Of a stretch of 62,048 bases of DNA, positions 13,140-25,139 are shown one piece after another. This DNA comes from Welwitschia mirabilis (Eukaryota > Gnetophyta > Gnetopsida > Welwitschiales), in assembly GCA_051453625.1 (NCBI GenBank), contig JBOZIK010000001.1:184942670-185004717 (forward strand). Reading direction: 5' to 3'. The position numbers were made by a program, and so were the translations under genes. A model generated the notes under the pieces. The model was not told the origin of the DNA. It worked only from the letters and a program-made list of their open reading frames with translations, and ran no database searches. Within the stretch, counting starts at the first letter, position 1; each line of letters opens with the position of its first letter.

Positions 13140-14890
13140 AATTATTAGAAGAAATTCAGATAGTAGTTCAAGAGGTAAAAAACAAGCATCAAAATATTAA
13201 AGATCTCCATATGAGCCTCAGGTTTATCATGAGGTAGCATCAAGAAGATATAGAACTTGGATAAAGGACTCTATTATTGTAGAAAAAACACTTGGATTTC
13301 AAAAGTAACATAAAGATCAGATTATGGCTTACTTCTCATAGCTTGAATGGAAAATTATTGTTGATCTAGATTAGAGTATATGAGATCGAGTGATGAGGGA
13401 ATTCTATGCCAATATTCACAAGATAGAAGACAAAACAGGTGCTTTCCAAACTCAGGTTAGAGGTACTCTATTGCACATTTTTCTTAGTTTTGTAAATTTA
13501 TTACTTGGAATAGATGGTTCCTACCTTAGTTATATGTGCATTTGTTTAAAGAAATTTTTACTTCTAGAGTGGTCAATGTGTCATGAAGAAAAATGAGTAA
13601 AACTTTATGTAGACATCCTAGGATGGATTTTGTTACAAATATGGAGTGAAAACATATAATTTTAAATGCTTCCATTCTCATCTTAATTATGTTCTATAAT
13701 ATTTTGATTAGAGGTGATAGTTATAGTTATTACAAACTTATGCAAACTTTTATTATGTTGGGTCTACTTACTGGTTTGAAGATAGATTTGAGCTTTATCT
13801 TGTATATGGATATTATCAGTTTATTTCGCAAGGGCTAAAATTTAGATCACTCTTATCTTATTAGTTTGATTATTAGTATTACAAACATTTTAGCTCGTCA
13901 AATAAATCTTATTCATCAAAAGAAATCACTAATAGAATTCAATGAAAAACAAAGGGTGCCAATTCCACTAAGTAAGGGTACAAGCAGAAGGCCTTCATAA
14001 TTTCAGAGATCTTACTCCACTACAATACATAGTTCATATTCCATAAAGAATGGATTAAAGAAAATAGCAAAAATGATTGAAAAATCTAGTAGAAATGTGT
14101 TGAGATTAAAAGAACACAAATCCATTCCAAGTAAGGACAAAGAACCAATAGAGAGTTAGGAATCCTTAAGGACTCCCACATGGACAACTTTGGAGGAAGA
14201 ATCAAAAGAAGGAGTATCTACAGCTCCATAGGAAATAGGCTATGATTCTGGTAGAGCAACTGATAGTAGTGATTCTACATATGAGTCATTAGAAGATGAT
14301 GCATAGTTTTAGGGGAAGCATGAGGCTTCCACAAAGGCATAGATGCAGGGGGATCAATAAGCTCCCATTTCATCATTGCAGAAGTAGAAACAGAAGATAG
14401 AGTCTAAGAGCTTAAATGTATAGGATCCTATCTTCCATCAGCCATGTTACAAGATACTACTTTGCCATCCTTCTTAGCTGCCATTACTTTTAGACCCTCA
14501 TCATCCTCTCATCTACCATCTTCACCTTCACTGTGCATGCCCTCCGCACCTCCATCTCACATAAAGCCTTTTGATGTGTTACCACTTTTGACCATTTAAT
14601 TACCACCATCCTCTTCTAAAACTACCATAATCCACTTATTTGGAACATTCATCACTTCTTAAGCATACTAATTTATGAGGATATAGGGTTATGAGGACCC
14701 AGCTGAGACCTCTTAGTATCCTTTAAAGAAGTGCTATACTCCATCATCCACATCCTTATCATCTTATTCCCTCTAAACTTCCATCATCCATGATTATGAT
14801 AATGACAGTGATGAAAAAGAAGAAGGCATTAGTACACTAGTGATTCTACTCTCAACAATTATATCCTTTTCTCTACTAACCAAAAGGGGG
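13140..14890 (+). pseudogene. Env-like third ORF, element A
   Basis: Downstream of pol, reading through stops gives YEPQVYHEVASRRYRTW, then MREFYANIHKI at 13393, a TQVRG block, and further on a Ser/Thr/Pro/acidic region to about 14890. The VREFYANL...VRG signature is that of the 'putative plant transposon protein' domain found in the third ORF of SIRE-type copia elements; its role is unknown. The same block occurs in element C (about 50030-49750). A polypurine AAAAGGGGGAGAAG follows at 14881. A short open stretch (13390-13596) is the best-preserved piece. Confidence 0.6.
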
Positions 14891-15432
14891 AGAAGTTTAG
14901 GAAAATTAGTGGATAAGTAATGGCAAATCAGTTGCATTTTACATCAGCCTTTAGCATGAATACATCCTATTGGGCATGAAGTACTTGACTTTAAGATCAT
15001 TAATTGGATTCTTGAATGATATCATTGTTCATTGATGCTCACTCTTGTTGTTTTGCATACATTGTCATGTCTTGTTATTTCTATCATTATTGTTATTTGA
15101 TATATGTTATTAGCACACTTTGTTATTATCTTTACTGATTGATACACTTTTAATACTATTCTCTAATTTTATTATTGACACATTACTATTAGCATATTTT
15201 ACTTGTTTAGTTGTTAATACTCTTGAATGAAATTATCAAATATTTATATGCCTTTCTTACTCTACATCCTACATGCTTAATCAAGTGATTAATATCATGA
15301 TTTTTTCAATACCATTAAAAAAATAAGATTATGTGCTTTTCTCTTGAATATGAGTATCTAATTTTAGTTGATTAAATGAGATTGTATTAATGAGATTTGC
15401 TTAGTTTTGAATATCATAAAAAATAAAGAGAT

Positions 15433-15955
15433 TGTTGGTAAATCTAGTTTTGATCACTCCAATTGTCAAATATTTTGTATCATTATAGACAAATCATTAT
15501 AAAGAAAATCAAATCTTGATAAGCATACATTGATATTATATCTCACAAAAAGCTCAAAATTGGATATGCAAAATCAGTTGTTTGAAGAATTTAAGTATGG
15601 AAGATGTCTATAAAGAAGACATCTACAAGTGAAAGATGTCTATAAGTTAAAGATGTCTATGATGCACTAGATTTCAAGTCACAGATTAAAGATGAGTATC
15701 AAAGATGATTATGCTAAAAGTTGGAGTTAATAGTGATGAAAGACATCTACATATTTGAATATGTCTATACTAAACTAAAACATGTAATAGAACGATTTTA
15801 TACTTTAAAAAATATTTTATTTTTTAGATAAGCTATCAAGTTTTTCATGGTTAAGTCATGATCATAAAGGACCATAAATTATACAATCTAATTTTCATCA
15901 ATTTCTGGTCAACTTCACTAAAGACGTCTACCAAATGAATATGCCTAATATCCAT
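15433..15955 (+). repeat. 3' LTR of element A, truncated
   Basis: Starts TGTTGGTAAATCTAG after a purine run (15419-15431) that is probably the polypurine tract. It matches the first part of the 5' LTR, including the AGATGTCT cluster at 15600-15760, and diverges near 15950. Confidence 0.75.
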
Positions 15956-17291
15956 TTTAGTGGCATTTGTTTTATAGCTACTATAATGTTTATTTTACAA
16001 TCATAGTACTTATTTTTGTAACTGTGATGTTTGTTTAGAATCATAATGCTTATTTTATCATGTAATGCATGAAAAGTCTTTGCTTTATTAGACTAAAATC
16101 TTACTTTCACAAAAAGACACAAGCAAGGTTATCCTTAATGTTTTCCTTCAATATGTTTTTTTGGCATTTATTCCCTTTCATTATTTCATTCTTGAATAAC
16201 ACTCAAAAGCGGTTTTTCATTTTTTTTTTCAATAGTAGCCTATTATTGAAAAAAAGAGAGAAGGGTTCAATGACAAAGCAAGAAGGGATTCCAGTTGACA
16301 TGTTGCAAGCTAAGTAATAATGTTTTCAAAGACAACATTTAGTAATAAGCTTAAACAAACTATTATATTATATACTTAGATGATCTGCATGCCTAGGGTT
16401 GTTTTAATATAAATAGGTAAACATCTTTCACTAGATTTAGGAAAGGAATGTTATGAATCATCTTGTTCACAAGTTGTTCTTTACTAGAGTGTGAAAATAT
16501 TTGAATTCATGATGATTTTAATCAACTCTTTAATTATTTTTATTTCTTTCATATAAATTAGGGTTATTCACATTTATGATTCTAGTTCTTTTTTTTTGGT
16601 AAGCTAAATTGAGATGCAACCCTTTCAATTTTTCCTTATTTCTAAATGATGTTTCTAAGAGATTTTCTTACCTTTGTAATAATGGTCATTATTATGATAA
16701 CCTATATTTAACCCCTTAACCTTAACATACTAGCTAAAAGATCACTCCTTCTACACCATCAAAATACATGTTCCAACCCTACTTTAGAATAATGAAAGGA
16801 TGATGTTGCTTTTCTTATTATTATGACTCATTATTAGTAATAAATTTTATATTCTTGCTTTTATTAATTAAATATTTGTGCATTGAAATATATGATTCTT
16901 TATGTTTTACTCTCTAAAAAAAGGAAAGGATAACACACAATGTTAATAATATAAGACATCAGCAAAAGTTGAGCATATCCTAGCCTCTTAACATGAGCGA
17001 AGAAAGAAGGTAAAATCTAAGGAGGTGCAAGATTGATAAGGCACATAAAGAATACATTAGTCTTATTTAATATATAACTACCATTAAAGCATTTACATAT
17101 TTAGGAAAACTTCAATAGAAAAGAAGGCATAGAAGTTAAAATCATAAAAATTTCTACTCATGCAAAGATCCAACTTAATATATTCAAGAGTATTTCATTA
17201 TATAAATCTATAAGAATTCACATAGAGGGTAATTGAGCTTTTCCATAGTAAACATATTTGGTCAAGTGTGTGAGATTTATAGGGTGCTACA

Positions 17292-17361
17292 TAGTTTATT
17301 AATCAATACATTTCTTGCATTTTATATAGTTTATTAATCAATACATTTCTTGCATTTTATA
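17292..17361. repeat. Perfect 35-bp tandem duplication
   Basis: Two adjacent identical 35-bp copies (17292-17326 and 17327-17361), each starting TAGTTTATTAATCAATACAT. Identity with no differences in otherwise decayed sequence suggests a recent slippage or duplication. Confidence 0.9.
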
Positions 17362-17382
17362 TTTTTAGATCATTTTAGAAAC

Positions 17383-17400
17383 TCTGATACCTTACTCTTT
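17383..17400 (-). other. Possible tRNA-Met primer-binding site, minus strand
   Basis: The reverse complement of about 17386-17397 reads GGTATCAGAGTT, close to the usual primer site. An LTR would be expected at higher coordinates but none was recognised, so this may be chance. Confidence 0.25.
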
Positions 17401-19329
17401 AGGACTTGCTAGCCACCTTAACAATGAAGTAAGAGAACCTAAAAACGAAGTTCATTTATTTGTAAACTTCCTTCCCATTTGATTCATACCTTTTAATATA
17501 AATGGTGTTTGGGTTTGTACTAATAATGTTTTGAGTATTCATTTTTTCATTTAATTAGATATAGCAAATCTCTTTATTTTAACATTACAAGATTGTCTTA
17601 AAATAATCTACTACAAAGCTAACTGAAGATGTTAACTTTTATCATTTGAATTTCTGGCTTTTCTAACTAGAGCTTTATTCTATTTTCAATTAATTCTTAG
17701 TATTCAACTATAATTCTAATTTTAAATCTTATTAACAAAGAAATCCATTTGTGCTAACATTCTATAACTTAACTAATGAATATAATTTATTCCTTTCTAA
17801 TACTAAATTTCTAATTAGTAAATAAATAAGTGTGAGTTAACATCTAAATGTAATCAACTTTGCTTTACATAAGAAAAACATATTTCCAATTATATTTATA
17901 TATTTCTTTTATATCATTTATTTAATAAAATAAGCTTTATATTATGCAATGAAATAAGCTAAAGTATAAAAAACGTTGATGGAGTTATCTCTAGATTGAA
18001 ATTGTAGAAGATATCATCCCTTAAGTTCTTCCTTTTATTCTCTTCTTTCTTCTCATCTATCCATGAGCATTATAAGGTTTTCATTGATTATAAACAAAAT
18101 TTGTCTAACTCCTTTCCCAAAGCGAAGGTAAGCTTTTAGTAGTTAACTTACTTTGAGTAGCTATTGTCATTTATCCTTTAACATGGAATTCACCATGCAA
18201 GGGTATAGTTTTTCATCAAAGTACCATGTTATTGATATGAATCAATCTTATTTCCTTACATGCCACTTTTTCCACGCATAATCCAACATTATTTTTCAAG
18301 ATGCCACCTCATCTTAATCAAATGTAACATAATATTTGACATAATTTACCTTTTAGTCATATAACCAATCCTTTAAAATGTGTTAATACATCATCAATTA
18401 TTTAACATATAATACATTTTTCTTTTTCAATAATCATTTATTAACATTATATATATTTATATTAAGGATGTCATTTAATTAAAACTAATAATTAACATAA
18501 AAAAAATCATAAATCCATTAATATAAATTAAAAGTAACTAACACTTAATAGTTCTTTAACAAATTCCAGTTAATTTACATGTGACACATTCTCATAATGT
18601 GTATTACATTTATTTAAAATTAATTCCATTTTAACATAATCTAAGGGCACCTCTTTAACTAATTTCACCATATTCTAATTAATTATTTATGTTTATAAAT
18701 CATATGTAACCTTTCATGTTATGATCTGTAACACCTTAATATATTCCTTCAATTTATTAATCATTGTTATCTACTAATTATAACTTAATTTAGTTTACCA
18801 TTTAGTGTCAACACTAATTCATTTAACGATAACATAACTAATTCTTAATATTTACTTAACCTTATTAATAATTCACTCACAGTTTAACACATAACATAGT
18901 CCTTGTTCATGTTAACATTAATATCTACCATTGTAATATCTAAAATCATTAATATTTAAACATTTCAATAATCTTTATTTCTAACATGTATTGATTAAAT
19001 TAAGTTTTAAAACATCTTAGTTTAAAATAATTTATAATCATTTCTGTTTAAACTAATCCATGATCATTTACTTAGCATTTCAAATTAACATATTGAAGTA
19101 TTCATTAGCATAATTTTTAACCTATTTGTCATATCTTAATGAAATAATTCAAACTTTTTTTTATTGAATAAGAGACTAAACATAATCCTGATTTAATTAA
19201 CATCATTAACATGATTTAACTATCCTCTCATGTAGCCAAGCATGTAACAAAAATAGGGATATTACATCAATAATAGCTAGAGTAGACGATTTATAAAAAA
19301 AGCCAAAATAGTGCCTTTAATTACACATC

Positions 19330-20720
19330 ATTCTTGGTCATAATCGTCACAACCATGAGTGGCCTATGAGAATGAACCATCTAACGAAGGACTAAAATGA
19401 TCTAAAAGGATTTCTTCCTTAGCATTATCTAGAAGAAAGTAATCCATTGTTATGGCCTTATTATAATAATGATTCAACAAAGTAACGATGTTGTGAATAT
19501 AAGCCTCCAAGTTCTCATTTGATACTTTACATATATGGTAAAAAGCATAGAGGTACTCCTTGTCCATTACAGGTCTATCTAGGACATGATTAAGTACTCA
19601 TTCCAAAGGGGTAATTCAAAAACCCTTTTGAGAAAGAGTTGTCATAAAGGCTTGCATCTATTGTTGCTTGTCCTTTAACGTTGGATTTTCTATTAAACCA
19701 TTAATTTCATCCTAAAAGAAGAGATANNNNNNNNNNNNNNNNNNNNNNNNNNNNNNNNNNNNNNNNNNNNNNNNNNNNNNNNNNNNNNNNNNNNNNNNNN
19801 NNNNNNNNNNNNNNNNNNNNNNNNNNAAGAAGAGATAATGAAATGTGAAAAAGCTTGTTTAATCTTAATAGAAAAAGAAAATAGGATATCAAATAAACTC
19901 TACCTATAATAGACAATTTTGGACTTCTATATTCTCTAACTGATGCATCTTGAAATAAGCCATATAGTGTGCTATCTCAAATTCATTAATGATTAGCTCA
20001 AAGTATTGATGAATAGGATCCCATGAAGGATCCATAGGATAATGCTGATTTCTTATATAAGTCACTTAAAGTTNNNNNNNNNNNNNNNNNNNNNNNNNNN
20101 NNNNNNNNNNNNNNNNNNNNNNNNNNNNNNNNNNNNNNNNNNNNNNNNNNNNNNNNNNNNNNNNNNNNNNNNNTAATGCTGATTTCTTATATATTCAATT
20201 AAAGTTCTTCTTCAAAACTAGCATTCATTAAATCTATAAAATAAAAGTTGACCTCTCAATGAAACCTCTTAGTTACTTATTGAAGTATTAAATCCTATAG
20301 TCTCTTTGCCTTACCAATACAAGCAATTAAGTCTTCAGCTTTCAGAATTAAGTCAGAAAGTAAGACTAGTAAAGTTTTATCCACCTTAGAAGAAGAAGGT
20401 CATGGGTTAATTGAAGTAGAAATAGATGGATGCGAAGTTGCAAATTGGGTGGAAGATCAAATTATTATAGGTGGAGTAAATAATTTGGACCAACTAAAGG
20501 AGTAGCAAAGAAGTCCATCATCCACAATAAAGAAGCTAAATCAATCACCCAATTAGGATTATCCTCTTTAAATTATGAAAGAGTTGTGATTTCTAAAGTA
20601 GATAGTGAAGGAAAGTTAAGAAAGTCACTTACTTCAACCCTTGAATGAATACCTCTATCCTTGTTTACACTTAATTTACCCTTTTCATGGGTAGGAGTTA
20701 ATGAAGGAAGTTTTCAGTGA
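19330..20720 (-). pseudogene. Unassigned decayed coding block
   Basis: On the minus strand three stretches read as protein with only a few stops. One is a Ser/Thr-rich then helical stretch (about 20440-20180). The second (about 20070-19915) begins MDPSWDPIHQYFELI. The third (19715-19330) contains MDKEYLYAFYHICKVSNENL in a 67-residue open stretch. A TTTTAG just before the third stretch resembles a splice acceptor, but a decayed single ORF is equally possible. I do not recognise the family. It lies downstream, in the same direction, of the block at 20900-21860 and may belong to the same element. Two 100-N gaps interrupt it. Confidence 0.4.
19727..20173. other. Two 100-N gaps with duplicated borders
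   Basis: N runs at 19727-19826 and 20074-20173. The first is bordered by AAGAAGAGATA on both sides. The second has TAATGCTGATTTCTTATATA shortly before and directly after it. This suggests adjoining contigs overlap and the gaps may be empty. Confidence 0.85.
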
Positions 20721-20899
20721 TTCTGTCATAATCAAAATAAGGAATAAGAAATAAGATAAGAATAACATAAATAATAAGAAAATAAAAAATAAATAGTTAT
20801 AGTGACTCATTACTTATTACAATAAAGCATGGATAGGAGATAATATTATTCATTATCATCCTCCTCTAGAATAAAAGGCTATAAAGGAAAAGCCTTGTT

Positions 20900-21860
20900 C
20901 CCCCTTTGATTAATGAATAAGGAGTTTTAAAGAAGGACTTTTATTCGATATCCATCTACCAGAAGAAACCCAAGGCTGGTAAGAGAATAGTAATGTCTTA
21001 AAGACCAAGTAAAAGAATAAAACAAATCCTAACCTTTAAGGAATAAAATCCACTAGTAGAGAAATGAATTTGGTCACTTTTCTTACTAGAAGTTGGGATA
21101 TTTCCATGGGGATGATTGAATAAAGAGAAACAAGAGAAATTATTACACCATGAGGAAGCCCAAATTATTTGATATTCACAAATGAACTTTCTTCGAGAAA
21201 AGGAAAAATATAAAGAAAGTGGAAATCAACATTTTCCTTGGCTTCACAAAGTTAAGAAATAAGTTTAATATAAATTATTTAACTCCAATTAAAGGAAACT
21301 TCTCTATATCATGCAAAAGACAAAAGATAAATAGTGTAGTAAAAGAGTTGTGAGGAATAGAAATAAATAAATCTACATTTAGCAATTAATAATCCTAAGG
21401 TAGCATAATAAGAAATACAAATAGATTTAAGAGGAATCACATGATACCCTTGACAATGGGTCTTTACATCTACAAAACCATAATAAGTGGTTAAAGAAAA
21501 TCTAACATCTTTAGTTCAAAAAGAGAAAACTTTTTAGGAATAAGACTTCTACTAGAGAGAGTAAAAGTACTTTGGATAGCAAAAGGCGAAATATGAATAA
21601 CTCCATATTGAGAATGCATAAAGGAATAAGTTTAGGGATTAAAAGAAGTATAAATGAAACCTAAGATCATAAATATTTTAAATGAATGAAAATTGATATG
21701 AGGAAAAACTAGAAGATCAAAAATATTCAAGTTTATTACCCAAGAAAATTCCTCTTAAGTTAATGCATTATAAACCTCCTTGTCAGCATATTTAAGATTA
21801 CAATTAAATGATCTTATATCGGGAAAAGCTTTTTGAGTCATACCTACAAAGAATAAGTAA
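20900..21860 (-). pseudogene. Decayed ORF, weak resemblance to a plant-virus 30K-type movement protein
   Basis: Minus-strand translation gives two fairly open segments in different frames. One covers about 21830-21530. The other covers about 21510-21340 and contains a KT...GY..IP...I..YY pattern. That pattern and its place upstream of another coding block recall the movement-protein region of endogenous pararetroviruses, but I see no diagnostic capsid finger, protease or RT. It could equally be part of an unfamiliar retrotransposon. It is broken by frameshifts and stops and cannot be functional. Confidence 0.3.
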
Positions 21861-22156
21861 AGCAAAAGAATGAAACTTTAAGATGAAAAGATGCATACAA
21901 ATAAATAAACCTATAATAAAATGAAAAGGAATCAACAAATGAAAAGACTTTTACTAATGAAGTAAAGTAAAGAATTCAAAGGAAAAAGATAAAAATAAAA
22001 ACTACCTTTGGATTAAGGTGTTAAAGTACCAAGAAAATGTAATTAAAAAATGGAACCTATTCCCTCATATTTGTATGAGAAAACTAAGAATCCTAAGCAC
22101 TTAATGATGTGATAGTGATGTAATAGTAAGGTATTAGTTAATATGATATTTACAAG

Positions 22157-23250
22157 GCTAATATAATTAGTCTTAGAACTATATAGGATGTAACATTACT
22201 AATGCAGGCTCACATTATTAGCTTTGAAATTTTATAGGACACCACACTACTGATGTAGGTTGACATCATTAGTCTTGAAACTATATAGTATGCTACACTA
22301 CTAATGTAGGCTAACATCATTTGTCTTAGAGCTATATACGATGCCATACTAACTGTATAGGGCATCATAGTACTAATGTCATGCTGACATCATTAGTCTT
22401 GAAACTATATAGAATGCCATAATATTGATGTAAGCTTTTTGAATGCTGACATCATCAATTAGATTGCTATATGGTTTTAAATAGTGACATCATACTAACA
22501 TAATTAGTTTTGGAACTATATAGGACACCACACTACTAATGCAGGATTTTTGGATGCTGACATCATTAATCAGATTTCTATAGGGAACTATACTACTAAC
22601 ATCATGCTGATATCATTAGTTTTGAAACTATACATAATATTACACTACTAATGCAGATTGACATCATCAGTTTTAAAATTAGATAGGGCTCCATACTATT
22701 AATGTAGGCTGACATCATTAGTCTTAAAACTATATAGGGAATTACACTACTAATGTAAGCTTTTTAGATGCTGACATCATTAACTAGATTAATATATGAT
22801 ACCATACTACCAATATCATGATGACATGATTAGTCTTAGAACTATGTAGGATACCACACTACTAATACAAGCTAACATCATCAATCTTGAAAGTGTATAG
22901 GATGTCAAACTATGAATGCATGCTAACATCATTAGCCTTGAAAATATTTGGAATCCCACATCACTAATGCAACCTTCTTGGATGCTAACATAATTAATTA
23001 GATTATCATAGAATATCACATTGCTAATATCATGTGGACATCATTAAGCCTAAAGATGCATAGGGTGACACATTGTTGATGGAGGACTTCTAAATAATGA
23101 CATCATTAACTAGATCACTATAACACATCACACTACTAACATTATGCTGATATCATTAGGCCTAAAATTGTATAGGACATTACACTACTGATGTAGGCTT
23201 CATGGATGCTCACATCATTTATTTTAGAATATAGTAGGACTCACTAGTAC
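22157..23250. repeat. ~50-bp tandem array with higher-order organisation
   Basis: About 20 units, each starting near GCTGACATCATTA. Three unit types occur. Type A is about 51 bp and ends near CACTACTAATGTAG. Long A adds an 11-bp tail near GCTTTTTGGAT (62 bp). Type B is about 50 bp, has AACTAGATT after the start, and usually ends in CATCAT or ATATCAT. In the five complete cases a long A is followed directly by B. Divergence between units is roughly 10-25 percent by eye. The array ends about 190 bp before the gag remnant at 23441. Confidence 0.9.
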
Positions 23251-23440
23251 TTTTAATTATTATTTTTTAAATATTAATTAGTATCATTAACTAACACATA
23301 TTATGTGCTTAATTTAGAAAGTGGTTACATCCATTCTAACTCATAAACTGCCAAGATAACTAATTTCCATTCTATAAAAGTGACATGATACATATAGGGA
23401 AGATTAAATGGCTCCTTGATATTGCATACATTGATGAACC

Positions 23441-24604
23441 ATGGAAGATCCTATACATTCTTACATCAATACTCTAGAAGAATAGATAAGGAATAATCAA
23501 CAATGATTAGACACTAATAACGCAAATGTTGAGGCCTTATAGAAAATGATGAATAATAAACTTAACTTCATCCTTCAAGTACTAGGAGAAAAAAGATGAG
23601 AGCATCTGATCAAAGAGCTTCAATAATAAAATGAGTAATTTCTTTAAGCACAAAATAAAAAAAGTCAAATTTTGAAAGGAGCTCTACCTAGTCATCTAGA
23701 TAATAACCATTAGAAGAGATAAATAGGCAAGTGCAGAAATATCACTTATACAATTCCCCTTAAATAATGAAATATAGTATCATAAAAGATTGAGATATGT
23801 TAGAATATCTAAAGAAAGTTTAAATTCACATGTATGATAAAACTTCAGAATATTTTAAAGAGGCTTTGAAATAGTTATAATACATTGAAAATCATTTCAA
23901 TTTAAAAAATGTCAACATTAGTCTATGAAGCAACTATGTAATAACTTTTTTGATAGGTAACGCTATAGCATGATGGAGTTATTTGAGTTTGTTAAGGAAT
24001 GAATATGTTTAGTTGAAGTAATTCATGGAGTACTTTAGAAAGGATTTCATCCTACAATAATTTATCAAAGATAGAAGAATGTAGTTTACCTGACTACAAT
24101 TTGGGAGGAAGAATCTTAATGAACATTGGAAAGAATTCAAAAGTTGGTAAAATTCCAAATATAACAAGACTTAGAGGAACTTGCTAATGATTTATCAAGA
24201 TCCTTTTACCCTAATTACAAAATTGTATTTATCCACTAGGATCCAAATCTTCATAGGAAGCATATTGAAAAATCAAATATTATATGAAAGAAGAATAAAG
24301 GATTTTGACCACTACTTGAATGGAAACCTCCATGCCATAATAGATAAGGCTACCTCAAATACTTTCACAACCAGCTATTGTAATTTACAATGCATTAATC
24401 TATCACCATTTCCAGATAAGGATAATAATGTGAGGAATTATTCTAAAAAGAAGAAAGAATCAAGCCATGAACAACCGTATAATAATAAAAAAAACAAGTA
24501 AAAAAGAGATTTTTCATCCTAGCCAAAATAGAAGAACATGATAAGGATGAGGAACTTGAAGCCAACACCACTTAAGAAAAGGACATCCCCGTGAATGAAT
24601 AATA
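23441..24604 (+). pseudogene. Ty3/gypsy gag remnant (element D family)
   Basis: The ATG at 23441 gives MEDPIHSYINTLEE and then a stop-filled frame. At about 23940-24140 it shows a gag core: GNAIAWW is a clear NA..WW match, followed by FRKDF and FGRKNLNEHWKEF. At about 24180-24500 it continues with an open C-terminal part rich in Lys/Asn, and ends in an acidic region. No knuckle, protease or RT follows. Instead an LTR starts at 24641, so this looks like a gag-only element or an internally deleted one. Confidence 0.65.
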
Positions 24605-24640
24605 GTTTGAGGATGAATCACAAGCTTAATAAGAGGAGTT

Positions 24641-25139
24641 TGTAACATTCTTAAATTTTTTTAGAAACTAATATTAAATTTAATTAAATAGTCAAAAATT
24701 TAGTTAAGAAAGTAATCACTATTGAAGGGATATAATCCTTGCAGAAAACTGTTATAAAAGGATATGAAATTTTATTTTTATTAAAAAGGATTTTTTTGGA
24801 AAGTGAAGGACATGCAAGGAATTTTCATAGGTGCATATTGAATCCTTGATAAGTCAGGCTAACCTCCTAGTGGTTCCATAGAGTGAACCTTAAAGGAAAA
24901 ATAACCTAGCTAGATTGTTGTACCAAGACCTTACATCTAACATTGATGAAGCCTTAAGATCCATTTTCAACCATATTTAGTAAAGCTAAGTTTAAGTATT
25001 CTATTTTGCATCTACTATGTTTTTATCACTTTAAATAAAGTTATCATTATTCTTAAGCTTTTCTATTCTTAAATTAAATTCCCATGTTATCATTAAAATC
25101 TTTTTCCCTAATTTTGTAAAAGGTAATGAAAATATCACA
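24641..25139 (+). repeat. LTR, element D family, copy 2
   Basis: Starts TGTAACATTC after a purine-rich AATAAGAGGAG, the expected place of a polypurine tract, and ends AATATCACA. It aligns over its length with 3934-4376 in the same orientation but is longer because of an AT-rich insertion near 24760-24800. Position after the gag remnant makes it a 3' LTR. Whether 3934-4376 is its true partner is not settled. Confidence 0.75.

Larger units (their letters stand above)
8319..15955 (+). mobile_element. Element A: Ty1/copia SIRE-type retrotransposon, internally deleted
   Basis: In order: 5' LTR, tRNA-Met primer site, gag, protease, a stub of integrase, the last part of RNase H, an env-like third ORF, and a 3' LTR whose first ~520 bp remain. 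Most of integrase, all of RT and most of RNase H are missing between about 12240 and 12290. LTRs and the third ORF match element C at 43386-56227, so A and C belong to one family. The 3' LTR loses similarity to the 5' LTR near 15950, so no target duplication can be checked. Confidence 0.85.
15956..19300. other. Unassigned AT-rich sequence
   Basis: No domain recognised on either strand. From about 18300 to 19200 the sequence is dominated by TTAAC/TAACAT/ATTAAT words and has almost no G. It is probably very old repeat sequence. The open frame at 16069-16317 is short and compositionally biased, with no motif. Confidence 0.4.
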
